From positions 248,001 to 312,000 of the forward strand of contig NZ_JABXYK010000005.1 in NCBI RefSeq assembly GCF_013378445.1: 64,000 bases of DNA. The letters are read 5' to 3'. Position numbers and translations under genes: made by a program. The notes under the pieces are model-generated. The model did no database searches. It saw only the letters and a list, made by a program, of their open reading frames with translations, and was not told where the DNA came from. Shown piece by piece: positions 62,836-64,000 of the stretch (position 1 is its first letter; each line of letters starts with the position of its first letter). This stretch comes from Mycoplana rhizolycopersici. GTDB taxonomy: Bacteria > Pseudomonadota > Alphaproteobacteria > Rhizobiales > Rhizobiaceae.

Positions 62836-63486
62836 TCAGCCTGAATTCGCGGCGGCGAACACCGCCAGCTGTGCGGCGAAGGCGCGCTTGTAGGCGGGCC
62901 GGGTCTGGCCTCGGGCGACATAGGCAGAGAGCGTAGGATAGTCGTCCAGGATACCCGATCCTTCCAGCCTGCGCAGCACCGTCACCATCAGGAGGTCACC
63001 GGCGCTGAATGCGCCGTCGAGCCACTCTGCATCGCCAAGGCGCGCTGCGAGTTCGCCGAGCCGCTTGCGGATGCGTTCATCGATGAGAGGCAGGCGCTCC
63101 TCGTACCATACCCTGTCGCCCTCCAGGTAACGGGCGACTTCGCGATCAACCGTCGGCGGTTCGACCGTGTTGAGGGCGGCAAACATCCATGTGATCGCCC
63201 GCGCCCGGGCATGCGCGTCGTCCGGCAGCAGGCCCGCATGGCGCTCGGCGATATGAAGCAGGATGGCGCCGGTCTCGAACAGGACGAGGCCATCCTCCTC
63301 ATAGGTCGGGATCTGGCCGAAAGGTTGGAGCGCGAGATGCGCGGGCTCCTTCATCGCCTTGAAGGAAACGAGGCGAACCTCATACGGCTGGCCGACTTCC
63401 TCGAGCGCCCAGCGAACACGCATGTCACGCGCCATCCCCCTGCCGCAGTCCGGCGACCGTTCGAAAGCGGTAATGGTAATCGTCAT
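62836..63486 (-). CDS. Glutathione S-transferase family protein
   Basis: A 216-residue cytosolic GST. The N-terminal thioredoxin-like domain (ITITAFERSPDCGRGMARDMRVRWALEEVGQPYEVRLVSF, then EPAHLALQPFGQIPTYEEDGLVLFETGAILLHIAE) has the cis-proline and the SNAIL/TRL-like ETGAIL glutathione-binding motif. The C-terminal domain is all helical. The catalytic residue may be serine or cysteine near the N-terminus (SPDCGRG). The ATG at 63486 follows GGGAGAA. Substrates are unknown. Confidence 0.9.
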   Translation of the reverse strand: MTITITAFERSPDCGRGMARDMRVRWALEEVGQPYEVRLVSFKAMKEPAHLALQPFGQIPTYEEDGLVLFETGAILLHIAERHAGLLPDDAHARARAITWMFAALNTVEPPTVDREVARYLEGDRVWYEERLPLIDERIRKRLGELAARLGDAEWLDGAFSAGDLLMVTVLRRLEGSGILDDYPTLSAYVARGQTRPAYKRAFAAQLAVFAAANSG

Positions 63487-63631
63487 CGCGATTCTCCCTG
63501 GCTTGTCCGTCTTGAAGACGATCGGCCAAAGCAGTTTCCGACACCCTGCGATCAAATCCCCTGCTTGGGTGGAGCCCCACGCCGAGCCTGGCCTTCAGAC
63601 AAGCGACGTTCTGGCGGCCCTCGCCCGTCCC

Positions 63632-64000
63632 CTACCCCGCCGCGATCGCATAGCCCGGCGGTTCGGGCCGGTGCGTCGCCCGGAATTCCGCCACCCTCCC
63701 GATCACCTTCGGCAGCGATATGGCGATGTGGTGCCTGAGCGCCTCCGCCGCACCTTCGACATCCCCCGCCTCCAGTGCTGCAAACACCTTGAGGTGCTCG
63801 GCGATGAAGGGTTCGTCCTTCGGCATTACGTGCGAGACGCCCATGATGTGCTTGCTGACATTGAGCATGAAGCGGGCGCGACGCAGCGCGATCAGGATCT
63901 CGCGATTGGGGCAGTGGCCGAGAAGGGTGATGTGCAGGTCGGTCTCCATGCCGTCCATCTCCGCAAGCGAGAGATCGGGATAGCCGGCCAGCGCGCGCTT
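63632..64000 (-). CDS. GntR family regulator, FCD domain (5' end cut off by the window)
   Basis: The last 122 residues of a FadR-subfamily GntR regulator. The FCD helices include MDGMETDLHITLLGHCPNREILIALRRAR, with the ligand/metal histidines in LHITLLGH, and EPFIAEHLKVFAALEAGDVEGAAEALRHHIAISLPKVIGRVAEFRATHRPE. The DNA-binding half is beyond the window edge, so its partner genes and ligand are unknown. Confidence 0.85.
   Translation of the reverse strand, partial: KRALAGYPDLSLAEMDGMETDLHITLLGHCPNREILIALRRARFMLNVSKHIMGVSHVMPKDEPFIAEHLKVFAALEAGDVEGAAEALRHHIAISLPKVIGRVAEFRATHRPEPPGYAIAAG

Overview
This GC-rich window (mostly about 65% G+C) looks like housekeeping chromosome of an alphaproteobacterium of the family Rhizobiaceae, most like Ensifer/Sinorhizobium or a close relative. 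Pointers are a homospermidine synthase, an Omp10-type lipoprotein, CpdR, an alpha-r8/MmgR-type small RNA, a probable ROSE RNA thermometer and palindromic intergenic repeats of the rhizobial kind. From memory the order gltB - gltD ... hsp20 - hisN - sRNA - N-formylglutamate amidohydrolase - cpdR is also found in Sinorhizobium meliloti. No prophage, transposase, CRISPR array or resistance island was seen.

Layout. 1-5.4 kb: the start of a sigma-54-dependent response regulator, an M3 oligopeptidase, and a tightly overlapping pabB - pabC-like - DUF3445 operon. 5.5-13.4 kb: homospermidine synthase behind a terminator-like leader, a MITE-like palindrome, an omp10-like lipoprotein gene, a PhzF-family protein, a 5'-nucleotidase with a LysM tail, ferrochelatase, and an SPFH/NfeD pair. 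13.4-20.2 kb: envelope genes (kdsD, a beta-barrel protein, galU/exoN, a lytic transglycosylase, an SGNH-like DUF459 protein) and a VOC protein. 20.2-27 kb: a (CT)14 tract, a rhizobial palindrome and gltB - 56-codon membrane gene - gltD. 27-35 kb: threonine aldolase, a LysR regulator divergent from a transporter, hsp20, a lysophospholipase-like hydrolase, hisN, the small RNA, N-formylglutamate amidohydrolase and cpdR.

35-41.3 kb is the most unusual region. A small membrane protein resembling Pycsar TM effectors is divergent from a FecR-TPR-beta-barrel fusion, whose stop codon overlaps the start of a CHASE2 class III nucleotide cyclase. Much of the barrel coding sequence drops to roughly 45% G+C. 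The layout suggests an outer membrane-to-cyclase signalling chain that I do not recognise as described.

41.5-64 kb: an alpha-2-macroglobulin/PBP1c pair, a repeat-filled spacer, a leucine-degradation operon (ivd-mccB-ridA-mccA), tRNA-Val(GAC), a glutamate:sodium symporter, two small unknown genes, a DUF900-like lipoprotein hydrolase, a GntR regulator divergent from an altronate/galactarate dehydratase with twin operator-like sites, a small unknown protein, a glutathione S-transferase and the end of a second GntR regulator.

All assignments come from reading the sequence and from memory of protein families. No similarity search was run.
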